Of a DNA stretch of 45,865 nt, positions 19,063 through 31,000 are shown piece after piece; position 1 is the first letter of the stretch, and the number at the start of each line of letters is the position of its first letter. The DNA comes from Candidatus Faecalibacterium faecipullorum. Its GTDB lineage: Bacteria; Bacillota; Clostridia; Oscillospirales; Ruminococcaceae. The notes under the pieces were generated by a model. The model was given only the letters and a program-made list of their open reading frames with translations. It was not told the origin of the DNA and did not search any database. The stretch is from contig DWXX01000044.1 of NCBI GenBank assembly GCA_019118985.1, forward strand, positions 1 through 45,865, written 5' to 3'. A program made the position numbers and the translations under genes.

Positions 19063-21236
19063 GCCGCCCGTGGCAGCTGCGCCCCCTTGACCGGGAGGCG
19101 GTGGCCGGCCTGCAGGAGGCCATCGCCGAAGAGCGCGCCGACCAGCTGGAGCAGGAGGCGGCCTGGAACGGCGAGGAATGGGACGACGCCAGGCACGACG
19201 CCGTCTATGCCGCCCAGTTCAAAGAGGCCGCGCTGCTGGCGGGGCTGCTGGCGGCACGGGGCTTCACCCAGCCGGAGGAGGCGCTGTCCTTCCTCGCGGG
19301 GGAGGACGGCCTCAGCGACCCCTACCTGCTGACCGACATGGACAAGGCGGTGGCCCGCATCCGGCAGGCCATCGCGAGCGGCGAGACCATCGTCATCTAT
19401 GGCGACTACGACGTGGACGGGGTGACCGCCACCTCGCTGCTGTACGAGCAGCTCAAGGGCCTGGGGGGCAATGTCAAGTGCATGCTGCCCAGCCGGGAGG
19501 GGGACGGCTACGGGCTGTCCCGGCGGGCCATCGACCGCATCCACGCCAAGGGCTACACCCTCATCGTCACGGTGGACAACGGCATCTCGGCGGTGGAAGA
19601 GGCGGCCTACGCGGCCTCCCTCGGCATCGACCTGGTGGTCACCGACCACCACCTGCCCCCCAGCGTCCTGCCCGCCGCCGTCGCGGTGGTCGACCCCAAG
19701 CGGGAGGGGGATGCGAGCCCCTTCAAGGAGCTGTGCGGCGCGGGGGTGGCCTTCAAGCTCTGCGCCGCCCTCGAGGACTGCATGCCCGAGGAGCTGCTGG
19801 AATTTTGCAGCGACCTGGCCGCCATCGGCACGGTGGCCGACGTCATGCCCCTCACCGGGGAGAACCGCACCATCGTCAAGGCGGGGCTGCAGGCGCTGCA
19901 GCGCACCCAGCGGCCCGGCCTTGCGGCCCTGCTGCAGGAAGCCGGGCTGGCCGGCCGCCCGGTGACGGCGGACAACATCAGCTTCGGCCTGGCGCCCCGG
20001 CTGAACGCCGCCGGCCGGATGGACAACGCCGCCGCCGCGCTGCAGCTCATCCTCTGCCAGGACGAGGGGCGGGCCGCCGGGATGGCCCGCCAGCTCAACG
20101 AGACCAACGCCCTGCGGCAGGAGACCGAACAGAAGATCGAAAAGGCGGTGGAAGAGATGATCGCCGCCGAGCCCGACCGCGCCGACGACCGGGTGATGCT
20201 GCTGTGGGGCAGACACTGGCACCAGGGGGTGATCGGCATCGTGGCCTCCCGCCTGGTGGAAAAATACGGCCGCCCGGTGATGGTGGTCTCCATCGCCGAC
20301 AACGGCGAGGCCAAGGGCAGCGGGCGGAGCGTCCCCGGCTTCAACCTGCACGGGTGCATCACCGCCTGCGAGGATCTGCTGATCCGCTTCGGCGGGCACG
20401 CGATGGCCGCCGGCCTGCTGGTGCGGGAGGAGAACCTGCCCGCCCTGCGCCGCCGGATGAACGAGTGGGCCGCCCGGGAGTGCCCGGTCATCCACACCCC
20501 GCCGCTGGTCTGCGACCTGTCGCTGCGGCTGGGCAGGGTCACGGTGGAGGAGGTGCGCGCCCTCGAGCGGATGGCCCCCTTCGGCGCAGACAACCCCGCC
20601 CCGGTCTTTCTGCTGGAAAACGCCGTGGTGGAGGCGGTCTACCCGGTATCGGACGGCAGGCACAGCCGGCTGCGGCTGCATCAGGGCGGCGCGGGGCTGT
20701 ACGCGGTCTGGTTCGGCGTGCCGCCCGAGCAGGTGCCCTATCAGCCGGGGGATGCGGTGGACGCCGCGGTCAGCCTGTCGGTCTACGAGGGGCAGCGGGG
20801 GGCGCAGCTGTCGGGGCGGATCATCGAGCTGCACCCGGCGGGCTTCGGCCCTGACGCCGCCCATCAGGCCGCCCTGGCCGAGGCGCTGGCCCGCGGGGCC
20901 GACCTCTCGGAGGAGGAGCGGCAGCTGCTGCGCCCCGCTCGGGAGGATGTGGCCGCCCTGTACCGCGCGCTCAAGGCCCGGCGCTGGCACGCCGGCGACC
21001 TGCAGCCCCTGTGCGCCAGGATGGGGCAGGCCAACACCGGCCGCACCCTGGTGGCCCTGACCGCATTGCGGCAGATGGGCCTGGTGGCCGAAGCCGGGCA
21101 GGACGGCGCGCGGTACCTCGAATTGGTGCCGGTGGCCGGCAAAAAGAACCTGGCCGACGCGCCCATCCTGCAGCATCTGGAAGCGATCCGGACAAACGGC
21201 GGAGAGGAAAGCCGGGAGGAGAAGGAGGAAACGTAA
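19059..21236 (+). CDS. recJ: Single-stranded-DNA-specific exonuclease RecJ
   Basis: VIYGDYDVDGVTATSLLYEQL, VTDHHLPPSVLPAAVAVVDPKRE, FGGHAMAAGLLV. Confidence 0.92.
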   Translation: MSRPWQLRPLDREAVAGLQEAIAEERADQLEQEAAWNGEEWDDARHDAVYAAQFKEAALLAGLLAARGFTQPEEALSFLAGEDGLSDPYLLTDMDKAVARIRQAIASGETIVIYGDYDVDGVTATSLLYEQLKGLGGNVKCMLPSREGDGYGLSRRAIDRIHAKGYTLIVTVDNGISAVEEAAYAASLGIDLVVTDHHLPPSVLPAAVAVVDPKREGDASPFKELCGAGVAFKLCAALEDCMPEELLEFCSDLAAIGTVADVMPLTGENRTIVKAGLQALQRTQRPGLAALLQEAGLAGRPVTADNISFGLAPRLNAAGRMDNAAAALQLILCQDEGRAAGMARQLNETNALRQETEQKIEKAVEEMIAAEPDRADDRVMLLWGRHWHQGVIGIVASRLVEKYGRPVMVVSIADNGEAKGSGRSVPGFNLHGCITACEDLLIRFGGHAMAAGLLVREENLPALRRRMNEWAARECPVIHTPPLVCDLSLRLGRVTVEEVRALERMAPFGADNPAPVFLLENAVVEAVYPVSDGRHSRLRLHQGGAGLYAVWFGVPPEQVPYQPGDAVDAAVSLSVYEGQRGAQLSGRIIELHPAGFGPDAAHQAALAEALARGADLSEEERQLLRPAREDVAALYRALKARRWHAGDLQPLCARMGQANTGRTLVALTALRQMGLVAEAGQDGARYLELVPVAGKKNLADAPILQHLEAIRTNGGEESREEKEET

Positions 21237-21238
21237 AC

Positions 21239-23554
<2,316 letters not shown>

Positions 23555-23585
23555 CAGAACGCTATTTTTTGAAGGAGTCGAACAG

Positions 23586-24047
23586 ATGAGAGCTGTGATC
23601 CAGGCTGTATCTTCAGCCAGCGTGCGGGTGGACGGCGGCGAGCCGCGGTCCATCGGCCCGGGGCTGGTCATCCTCTTCGGGGTGAAGGACACCGACACCC
23701 TCGACATGGTGCCCCGCTTTGCCGAAAAGTGCGCCGGGCTGCGCATCTTCCACGATGAAAACGGCAAGCTGAACCGCAGCGCCCGCGACAACGGCTATGC
23801 GGCGCTGGTGGTCTCGCAGTTCACTCTCTACGGGGACACCAAAAAGGGGATGCGGCCCAGCTTCATCCGGGCGGCCAAGCCCCCGCTGTCGGTCGAGGCG
23901 TACGAGCTGTTCGTGGCCGAGATGGGCAAGCAGGGCCTGAAAGAGGTCAAGCACGGGGAGTTCGGCGCCTCGATGCAGGTGTCCCTTGTCAACGAGGGGC
24001 CCTGCACCATCGTGATGGACACCGACGAGTGGAAGAAGGGAGACTGA
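23586..24047 (+). CDS. dtd: D-aminoacyl-tRNA deacylase
   Basis: MRAVIQAVSSASVRVDGG...ALVVSQFTLYGDTKKGMRPSF. Confidence 0.94.
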   Translation: MRAVIQAVSSASVRVDGGEPRSIGPGLVILFGVKDTDTLDMVPRFAEKCAGLRIFHDENGKLNRSARDNGYAALVVSQFTLYGDTKKGMRPSFIRAAKPPLSVEAYELFVAEMGKQGLKEVKHGEFGASMQVSLVNEGPCTIVMDTDEWKKGD

Positions 24048-24048
24048 G

Positions 24049-24657
24049 ATGAAGGCATACCATGTGGTGGGGCAGGCCCCCATGTACACCAACACCTTCC
24101 TGCTGATCTCGGCGGGGGGGCACGCCGCCGTCATCGACCCGGCGGGGGCCGCCGCCGACTACGACGCGCTGCTGAACAGGGAGGGCGCGGCCCTGACCCA
24201 TATCTTCTGCACCCACGGCCATTACGACCATGTGGGCAGCGCCGCCGCCCTGAAAGAGGAGTGGGGGGCAACGCTCTACTGCGAGGCGTCCGACCTGGCC
24301 GGCGGGCAGTTCTTCCCCCTTGCCGCGGCCGACCGCGGCTATGAGGAGGGGCAGACCATCGCCGTCGACGAGCTTGCCTTCACCGCGTGGCACACCCCGG
24401 GGCACACCCCCGGCAGCGTCTGCCTGCTCTGCGGGGAGTATCTCTTCACCGGCGACACCCTCTTTGCAGGCAGCATCGGCCGCACCGACCTGCCCGGCGG
24501 CAGCACCCGGCAGCTGAACGATTCGCTGCGCAAGCTGGCCGCCCTGCCCATCCCGCCGTCGGCGCAGGTGCTGCCCGGCCACGGGGACCTGTCCACCTTT
24601 GAGGAAGAGCTCGCGCACAACTGGTACATCCGCAGCGCCTGCAAAAACGACAGATAA
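24049..24657 (+). CDS. MBL-fold metallohydrolase (glyoxalase II-like)
   Basis: HIFCTHGHYDHVGSAAAL, AWHTPGHTPGSVCLL. Confidence 0.9.
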   Translation: MKAYHVVGQAPMYTNTFLLISAGGHAAVIDPAGAAADYDALLNREGAALTHIFCTHGHYDHVGSAAALKEEWGATLYCEASDLAGGQFFPLAAADRGYEEGQTIAVDELAFTAWHTPGHTPGSVCLLCGEYLFTGDTLFAGSIGRTDLPGGSTRQLNDSLRKLAALPIPPSAQVLPGHGDLSTFEEELAHNWYIRSACKNDR

Positions 24658-24672
24658 AACACGGACGAACGT

Positions 24673-26121
24673 ATGAAACTATATATCACTGGGCTGCCCT
24701 CGGGCTACGATGTCGAGCATTTGATCCGCATCTTCTACCCCATGGCGCCCGTCACCCAGACCCCGCCCGCAGACGGCGAGGACTGCGTCTGGGCCGCCTG
24801 CACCCCCGACGGGCTTTCGGCCATGGTGCGGGAGGGCGGCCGCAGCCGCACCGTCACCGCCCCGCTGCCGGCGCCCGGCGGCCCCGACAGCCCCGAATTT
24901 GCCCTGGCCAGCCTGACCTACGACCTGCTGCGCGGCTGGACCGGCCTGCGCCCCCCCTGGGGCAAGATGACCGGGGTCCGCCCGGTCCGCCTCATCCACG
25001 ACAAACTGGCCGCCGGCTGGACCGAAGGGCAGGTGGACGAGCTGTTCTTAAAGCGGTTCGACTGCTCGCAGGAAAAGTACTGGATGGCCAAGCGGATCGC
25101 CGCGCTGCAGCGGCCCATCCTCCGCCGCGGGTCGGAGCCGAAGGCTTACAGCCTCTACATCGGCATCCCGTTCTGCCCGTCGCGGTGCAGCTATTGCAGC
25201 TTCATCAGCTGCAACCTCGACCGGGACCACAAGCTGGTGCAGCCCTACGTCGACTGCCTGTGCCGGGAACTTGCCGCCATCCGCGCCGAGGCGGAGGGGG
25301 CGGGGCTGCGTCTGCAGACGATCTACATCGGCGGGGGGACCCCCACCAGCCTGTCGGCGGCGCAGCTGCGGCAGCTGATGGGGGCGGTGCGGGAGAACTT
25401 CGCCCTCGGCGCCCTGGACGAGTACACGGTGGAAGCCGGCCGCCCCGACTGCACCGACGCCGAAAAGCTGGCTGTCATCAGGGAATACGGGGCCACCCGC
25501 ATCTCGATCAACCCCCAGACCTTCTCGGACGAGGTGCTGGCGCGGATCGGCCGCCGGCACACCGCCCAGGACATCCTGGACTGTTACGCCGCCGCCCGCG
25601 CCGCCGGCCACACCGACATCAACATGGACCTGATCGCCGGGCTGCCGGGGGACACGGTGGAGGGCTTTGAGCACAGCCTGCGCACCGCCATCGCCCTCGA
25701 CCCCGAGAATATCACCGTCCACACCCTGACCCTCAAGCGGGCCTCCCGCATCGTCATGGACGGCGAGCAGGACAGCTACGCCGACGTGGCCGCCATGCTG
25801 GAAAAGTGCAGCCTGCTGGAACAGGCCGGCTACCGCCCCTACTACCTCTACCGGCAGAAGAACACTTTGCAGAACCTCGAAAACGTCGGCTGGAGCAAGC
25901 CGGGCAAAGAGGGCTATTACAACATCTATATTATGGAGGAAGTGCAGACCATCCTCTCGGCGGGGGCGGGGGGCAGCACCAAACTGGTGGACGCCGCCGG
26001 CCGCAGGATGCAGCGCATCTTCAACTTCAAGTACCCCAACGAATACATTCTGCGCTTTGACGAGGTCCTGGCGCGCAAAAAAGGAGTGGCTGCGTTTTAT
26101 GATCACGATTTGGGTACCTAA
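24673..26121 (+). CDS. hemZ: Coproporphyrinogen dehydrogenase HemZ (radical SAM)
   Basis: IGIPFCPSRCSYCSFISCNLDRDHKLVQPYVDCL, IYIGGGTPTSLSAAQL. Confidence 0.9.
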   Translation: MKLYITGLPSGYDVEHLIRIFYPMAPVTQTPPADGEDCVWAACTPDGLSAMVREGGRSRTVTAPLPAPGGPDSPEFALASLTYDLLRGWTGLRPPWGKMTGVRPVRLIHDKLAAGWTEGQVDELFLKRFDCSQEKYWMAKRIAALQRPILRRGSEPKAYSLYIGIPFCPSRCSYCSFISCNLDRDHKLVQPYVDCLCRELAAIRAEAEGAGLRLQTIYIGGGTPTSLSAAQLRQLMGAVRENFALGALDEYTVEAGRPDCTDAEKLAVIREYGATRISINPQTFSDEVLARIGRRHTAQDILDCYAAARAAGHTDINMDLIAGLPGDTVEGFEHSLRTAIALDPENITVHTLTLKRASRIVMDGEQDSYADVAAMLEKCSLLEQAGYRPYYLYRQKNTLQNLENVGWSKPGKEGYYNIYIMEEVQTILSAGAGGSTKLVDAAGRRMQRIFNFKYPNEYILRFDEVLARKKGVAAFYDHDLGT

Positions 26122-27043
26122 GCGCCTGGTGGAGATCGACCTGTGCAACGTGGCAGCCCGCAGCGCCCCGCAGCTGGTCGCCTCCTGCGAGGAGAGCTAC
26201 GGCCGCCGGCTGCGGTACGCGGCCCAGAAGGTGCGGCAGTCGGGGGCCAAGATCATCATGCTGACCGGGCCGTCGGCCAGCGGCAAGACCACCACCTCCC
26301 ACAAGCTGGCCGCCGCGCTGCGGGAGATGGGCATCCCGGCGCAGGTCATCAGCCTGGACAACTTCTTCAAAGGGGCCGAGTACTATCCCAAAATGCCGGA
26401 CGGCACGTTGGATTACGAGCACCCCGACACTTTGGATATGCCGCTGATCCGCCAGTGCCTGCAGGAGCTCAGCCAGACCGACCACACCATATTGCCCACC
26501 TACGACTTTGTCAGGGAGCAGCGCGCCGACAAGACCGAGCCCATCGACCTTGCGGGCGGGGTCTGCATCGTGGAGGGGATCCACGCCCTCAACCCGGTGC
26601 TGACCAGTCTGGTGCCGTCGGGGCATGTCTACCGCATCTACGCCGGATTGCGGGAGGAATACTGCCAGGAGGGCCGCCGCCTGATCAGCACCCAGGACAT
26701 CCGGCTCTGCCGCCGGGTGCTGCGGGACGCCGCCACCCGCGGGCGCAGCCCCGAAAAGACCCTCGCCATGTGGGAGCGGGTGCTGGACGGCGAGACCCGG
26801 TACATCAAGGGCTTCAAGAACACGGCGGACTTTCTGCTGGACACCGCCTTCAGCTACGAGCTGCCCGTCATCGCCGGCATGCTGCCCGAAGTGGGGCGGA
26901 AGATGCCCTCGGACAGCATCTACACCGAGATGTGGGACGAGACCGCCCGCCGCTTTGAGCACGTCGACCCGCTCAGCCGCACCCTTGTGCCCGCCCACAG
27001 CATGCTGCGGGAGTTTTACGCGGCCCCCGAGCCGGCGCAATGA
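26099..27043 (+). CDS. Uridine kinase-like nucleoside kinase
   Basis: MLTGPSASGKTTTSHKLAAAL, YDFVREQRADKTEPI; overlaps hemZ 3' end by 23 bp. Confidence 0.85.
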   Translation: MITIWVPKRLVEIDLCNVAARSAPQLVASCEESYGRRLRYAAQKVRQSGAKIIMLTGPSASGKTTTSHKLAAALREMGIPAQVISLDNFFKGAEYYPKMPDGTLDYEHPDTLDMPLIRQCLQELSQTDHTILPTYDFVREQRADKTEPIDLAGGVCIVEGIHALNPVLTSLVPSGHVYRIYAGLREEYCQEGRRLISTQDIRLCRRVLRDAATRGRSPEKTLAMWERVLDGETRYIKGFKNTADFLLDTAFSYELPVIAGMLPEVGRKMPSDSIYTEMWDETARRFEHVDPLSRTLVPAHSMLREFYAAPEPAQ

Positions 27044-27095
27044 GAACATTTTGTGGCAAAATCATCAGAAAACTGTAAAAGCTGTGCCGGACTTG

Positions 27096-27124
27096 TTGCA
27101 TCATGCTGCAAAGTGCGGTATACT
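27096..27124 (+). promoter_or_regulatory. Promoter TTGCAT-N17-TATACT
   Basis: Direct reading. Confidence 0.65.
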
Positions 27125-27196
27125 GAGAACACAGACCCGGCGGCCTGCCCATCCTGAAAAGCTGCCGGCAGACTATGGAGAAGCGAGGTGTCTTTG

Positions 27197-27694
27197 ATGA
27201 TGGATGCAGAAAAATGGAAGGATACCATCCTTGCCAAAAGCCGCGAATATATGGAGATCGGCGTCACCGTGGCCAACGACCTGACCGAGAAGGGCAAGAC
27301 CCAGGCCAGGATCCTCTCCAACCAGGCCAAGATCAGCAAGGCGCAGCGGCAGCTGGGCGCTCTGGTCTACAGCCTGGCCAAGGGCAATGAGGAAAACCAG
27401 CCCCTGGTGGATAAGTACATCGACATGATCGACTCGATCGAGCAGGAGAACCGGCAGCTGAAGGCCAAGCTCACCCCCGCCGAAGCCACCGAGGTGGAGC
27501 ATGTGGCGGACAGCGAGGAGGCCGACCTGGCCGATGTGATGGCCGACCCTGCCGAGGCGCAGGACGAAGAAGCCGCCCCCGCCCCCGAGGCGGATGCCGC
27601 CGCAGACGCCCCCGCCGGCAGGTTCTGCCCGCAGTGCGGCGCACCGGTGGCGCCGGACGCGCTGTTCTGCAACAAATGCGGCGCACAGCTGTAA
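27197..27694 (+). CDS. Zinc-ribbon domain protein
   Basis: Coiled-coil N-terminus; C-terminal RFCPQCGAPVAPDALFCNKCGAQL; start ATG 27197 or GTG 27188. Confidence 0.75.
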   Translation: MMDAEKWKDTILAKSREYMEIGVTVANDLTEKGKTQARILSNQAKISKAQRQLGALVYSLAKGNEENQPLVDKYIDMIDSIEQENRQLKAKLTPAEATEVEHVADSEEADLADVMADPAEAQDEEAAPAPEADAAADAPAGRFCPQCGAPVAPDALFCNKCGAQL

Positions 27695-27708
27695 GCTGAG
27701 CGGGACAC

Positions 27709-27739
27709 GGCGCTCCCTGGACGGAAGGGGGCGCCTTTT
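27709..27739 (+). terminator. Terminator after zinc-ribbon gene
   Basis: ggcgctccct...agggggcgcc tttt. Confidence 0.7.
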
Positions 27740-27784
27740 GTCTGCGGCCCGGCGGCAAAAATTTGGGAAAATCGGCGCAACCAC

Positions 27785-27813
27785 TTGCAAAACCGGGCTG
27801 TATCGGTTACAAT
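27785..27813 (+). promoter_or_regulatory. Promoter TTGCAA-N17-TACAAT upstream of mazG
   Basis: Direct reading. Confidence 0.6.
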
Positions 27814-27855
27814 AAACTGGGATTTTGCTAAAACGGCAAAAGGGAGGACGCCCGG

Positions 27856-28587
27856 ATGGTAGACTGGCCCGAAAAGGAGCATTACGAGGCGGAGGACCTG
27901 GTCGAGATCATCCGCATCCTGCGGGATGAAAAGGACGGCTGCCCCTGGGATAAGGTCCAGACCCACCAGTCCATCCGCAAAAACTTCCTGGAAGAGACCT
28001 GCGAGGCGCTGGAAGCCATCGACGCGGACGACGCCGGGATGCTGCGGGAGGAACTGGGGGACGTGCTGATGCAGGTGGCCTTCCACGCCGTGCTGGAGGA
28101 AGAGCAGGGCCGCAGCACCTTTTCGGACATCTGCCGTGAGGTCTGCGAGAAGCTGGTCTACCGCCACCCCCACGTCTTTGCCTCGTCGGCGGCGCGCGGC
28201 GCCGGTATAAACGGCTGGGACGCGCTCAAAAATAAGGAAAAGGGCCGCCGCACCCTGGCGGATGAGCTGGACAGCGTCCCCGCCACCCTGCCGGCGCTGA
28301 TGCGGGCCCAAAAGCTGCAGAAGCGGGCGTCGGGCCACGGCGTCGGCCCCGCGGGCCAGACGGAGGCGCTGGCAGACCTCGGCAGGGCGCAGGCGCGCTG
28401 GCAGGCGGCCGCCGCGGCCGACTGCCCCCGGGAGGAAAAGGCGCAGGCCGCCGGCGCGCTGCTGTTCGCGGCGGCGCAGTCCATCCGCCTGGCCGGCCTG
28501 GACGCGGAAGAGGCCCTGACATTCGCATCCAAGGCGTACTGCAAGGCGCTGGAAGGCGGGCAGGACGCTGCAAAAGAAACGAACTGA
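27856..28587 (+). CDS. mazG: Nucleoside triphosphate pyrophosphohydrolase MazG
   Basis: GCPWDKVQTHQSIRKNFLEETCEALEAID...EELGDVLMQVAFHA. Confidence 0.92.
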   Translation: MVDWPEKEHYEAEDLVEIIRILRDEKDGCPWDKVQTHQSIRKNFLEETCEALEAIDADDAGMLREELGDVLMQVAFHAVLEEEQGRSTFSDICREVCEKLVYRHPHVFASSAARGAGINGWDALKNKEKGRRTLADELDSVPATLPALMRAQKLQKRASGHGVGPAGQTEALADLGRAQARWQAAAAADCPREEKAQAAGALLFAAAQSIRLAGLDAEEALTFASKAYCKALEGGQDAAKETN

Positions 28588-28608
28588 ACTGACTGGGAGG
28601 TAACTACT

Positions 28609-28878
28609 ATGACCAAAGCCGATCTGACTGCACAGGTAGCGGCCAACACCGATATGACCAAGAAGGACGCCGACAAGGCGGTCAACGCCGTCTTTGAGGC
28701 ACTCAGCCGGGCGCTCGCCAACGGGGAGAAGGTCACCATCTCGGGCTTCGGCACCTTTGAAGTGCGCGAGCGGGCCGAGCGGCAGGGCATCAACCCCCGC
28801 ACCCAGGAGCCCATCACCATCGCCGCGTCCCGCAGCATCGTATTCAAGCAGGGCAAGGCGCTCAAGGATTCCCTGTGA
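28609..28878 (+). CDS. hup: HU-family DNA-binding protein
   Basis: MTKADLTAQVAANTDMTKKDADKAVNAVFEAL...GFGTFEVRERAERQGINPRTQEPI. Confidence 0.94.
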   Translation: MTKADLTAQVAANTDMTKKDADKAVNAVFEALSRALANGEKVTISGFGTFEVRERAERQGINPRTQEPITIAASRSIVFKQGKALKDSL

Positions 28879-28900
28879 TCATCCGCTGAACCGTACCGCT

Positions 28901-28930
28901 GCCGGCGTGCTGAGCGCCGGCGGCTTTTTT
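28901..28930 (+). terminator. HU gene terminator
   Basis: gccggcg tgctgag cgccggc ggc tttttt. Confidence 0.75.
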
Positions 28931-28959
28931 GTGCATCACAACCAGCAAAGGAGCATCGT

Positions 28960-29205
28960 ATGCGTTTGGACAAATATCTCAAGGTCTCCCGCCTGATCAA
29001 GCGGCGGACCGTCGCCAACGAGGTGGCCGACGCCGGCCGCATCCTCATCAACGGCAAGGTGGCCAAAGCCAGCGCCGCCGTCGCCCCGGGGGATGTCATC
29101 GAGATCACCTTCGGCAACCGGCCGGTCAAGGTGCGGGTCCTCTCGGACGCCGAGCCCCGCACCAAAGACGTCGCCCGGGAGATGTACGAGATCATCCCCG
29201 ACTGA
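28960..29205 (+). CDS. rqcP: S4-domain RNA-binding protein (RqcP/YabO)
   Basis: MRLDKYLKVSRLIKRRTVANEVADAGRILINGKVAKASAAV; upstream of yabP-yabQ. Confidence 0.85.
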   Translation: MRLDKYLKVSRLIKRRTVANEVADAGRILINGKVAKASAAVAPGDVIEITFGNRPVKVRVLSDAEPRTKDVAREMYEIIPD

Positions 29206-29251
29206 CATAACCCCGCCCCCCGCCGCATAGATTGACGGTGACAAGGGGGCG

Positions 29252-29539
29252 ATGGGGATGGAAAAGCAGACCGAACGGCCGGCCGCCGCGCCGCACGACC
29301 TGATCCTGGAAGGGCGGAGCCATCTGACCGTCACCGGGGTGCGGCGGGTGCTGCGCTGCGACGCCGACGGCGCCGCCATCGAGACGGCGGACTGCCTGCT
29401 CACCCTCTCGGGGGCGGAGATCAGCGTCACCGCCCTCGACCTCGAGCGGGGGGAGGCGAAGCTGTCGGGGCGGTTCGACGCCTTTGAATACGCCGAAGCC
29501 CGCACCCCGGGCGGCCTGCTGCGCCGCCTGCTGCGCTGA
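29252..29539 (+). CDS. yabP: Sporulation protein YabP
   Basis: HDLILEGRSHLTVTGVRRVLRCDADGAAIETADCLLTLSGAEISV. Confidence 0.85.
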   Translation: MGMEKQTERPAAAPHDLILEGRSHLTVTGVRRVLRCDADGAAIETADCLLTLSGAEISVTALDLERGEAKLSGRFDAFEYAEARTPGGLLRRLLR

Positions 29540-29982
29540 TGGCCGCCGCGCCGGCCCTCTGGCAGACCGGGTGGGAGCTGCTGTGCTGCCTGTACCTGGG
29601 CGGGCTGGTGGGCGCGCTGCGGGCCCTTGCCCCCGGGCGGGGGCGGGGGGCGGTGCTGCCCGATTTAGTGCTGGTGGGGATGCTGCTGCTCTTTCTGCAG
29701 AGCTACGCCGCCGGCTACAGCGCCGCCGGCACCCTGCGGTGGTACATGGGGGCCGCCGGCTTTGCGGGGGCGCTGGCCGCCCACGCTTTGCTGGACCCGC
29801 TGACCGGGCGGCTGCGGCGCGCCCTGCTGCGCCCGCTGCGCCGCCTGCGGCACGGGCTCCTTTGCCCCCGTTTTGTGTCTCTGCGGGCCCGCCGCGCCCC
29901 AAAATGCGCAAAAACGGCGGCAGAAAATCAAAAAAAGAGCTTGCCAAAGCAGCCGCATCTGTTGTATAATTCAAACGTGTAA
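29539..29982 (+). CDS. yabQ: Spore cortex biosynthesis protein YabQ
   Basis: Multi-TM protein directly after yabP and before divIC. Confidence 0.72.
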   Translation: MAAAPALWQTGWELLCCLYLGGLVGALRALAPGRGRGAVLPDLVLVGMLLLFLQSYAAGYSAAGTLRWYMGAAGFAGALAAHALLDPLTGRLRRALLRPLRRLRHGLLCPRFVSLRARRAPKCAKTAAENQKKSLPKQPHLLYNSNV

Positions 29983-30026
29983 CAGCACGGTTGCGCAATC
30001 AAGTTCGATCCGGGAGGCAGGGCAGA

Positions 30027-30323
30027 ATGGCACGGAACCGTAAAAAAGCCAAGACGCTGTGGTGGGGCATCTCCCGCCTGTTTTTCGTGCTGCTGCTGCT
30101 CAGCATGCTGGCGGCGTATGTCTCCAACCAGGTGACCATCAGCTCCAAGCAGGCTGAACTGGACGCCCTCAACGGGCAGATCGCCCAGCAGCAGGCCGAA
30201 AACGAGGAGCTGGAGCGTATCCTCAGCGGCGACCACGACGAGATCGTCGAGTGGATCGCGCGGGATTCCTACGGCTATGCGGCCCCCAACGAGCGGATCA
30301 TCGTCGATATTTCGGGCAACTGA
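30027..30323 (+). CDS. divIC: Septum formation initiator FtsB/DivIC
   Basis: Single TM then coiled coil LDALNGQIAQQQAENEELERIL; ARDSYGYAAPNERII. Confidence 0.82.
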   Translation: MARNRKKAKTLWWGISRLFFVLLLLSMLAAYVSNQVTISSKQAELDALNGQIAQQQAENEELERILSGDHDEIVEWIARDSYGYAAPNERIIVDISGN

Positions 30324-30396
30324 GGCTGGTTCTTGCGGCGGGCCGCCCTCTGGGCGCGGCCCCGACACCACTGGGCAGAAGAAAGGGTATACAGCT

Positions 30397-30900
30397 TTGA
30401 TAGAGGTCGGTAATATTTTCGAAGGCCGGGTCACCGGCATCAAGCCCTTCGGCGCATTTGTGGCCCTCCCCGAGGGAAGGGTGGGCATGGTCCATATTTC
30501 GGAGGTCTCCAACTCCTATGTGCAGGACATCGCGGCGGTGCTGCATGAAGGGGAGACGGTCAAGGTCAAGGTGATCAGCATCTCCCCCGAGGGGAAGATC
30601 GCCCTGTCCATCAAGCAGCTGCTGCCCCCGCCCGAGCGCCCCGCCCGGGAGGGACGCGGCCCCCGCCCCGACCGCCCGCGGGACAACCGCGGCGGCCCCC
30701 GCGGCGCTAAGCGCCCCGCGCGGGACGACGGGCCCCGCGTCTGGCAGCCCCGCCCCCCCGCAAAGAGCGACAACCTCTCCTTTGAGGATATGATGAGCCG
30801 CTTCAAGAGCCAGAGCGAATCGAAGCTGGCCGACCTCGACCACGAGTCGGGGGGCCGCCGGGGCGGCTCTGCCTCCCGCGGGCGGCGGGGCGGCCGCTGA
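30397..30900 (+). CDS. S1 RNA-binding domain protein (YabR-like), TTG start
   Basis: LIEVGNIFEGRVTGIKPFGAFVALPEGRVGMVHISEVSNSYV; Arg/Pro/Gly-rich tail. Confidence 0.85.
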   Translation: MIEVGNIFEGRVTGIKPFGAFVALPEGRVGMVHISEVSNSYVQDIAAVLHEGETVKVKVISISPEGKIALSIKQLLPPPERPAREGRGPRPDRPRDNRGGPRGAKRPARDDGPRVWQPRPPAKSDNLSFEDMMSRFKSQSESKLADLDHESGGRRGGSASRGRRGGR

Positions 30901-30931
30901 GCGCGCCGCGCAAACCGAACAGGACGCAACA

Positions 30932-30963
30932 CCCGGGCCTGCCCCCTGCGGGGCGGGCCTGTT
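30932..30963 (+). terminator. Terminator after yabR-like gene
   Basis: gggcctgcccc ctgc ggggcgggcc tgtttt. Confidence 0.7.
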
Positions 30964-31000
30964 TTATGCCCCTGCGGGCAGAATCAGAAAGGAAGTACCC

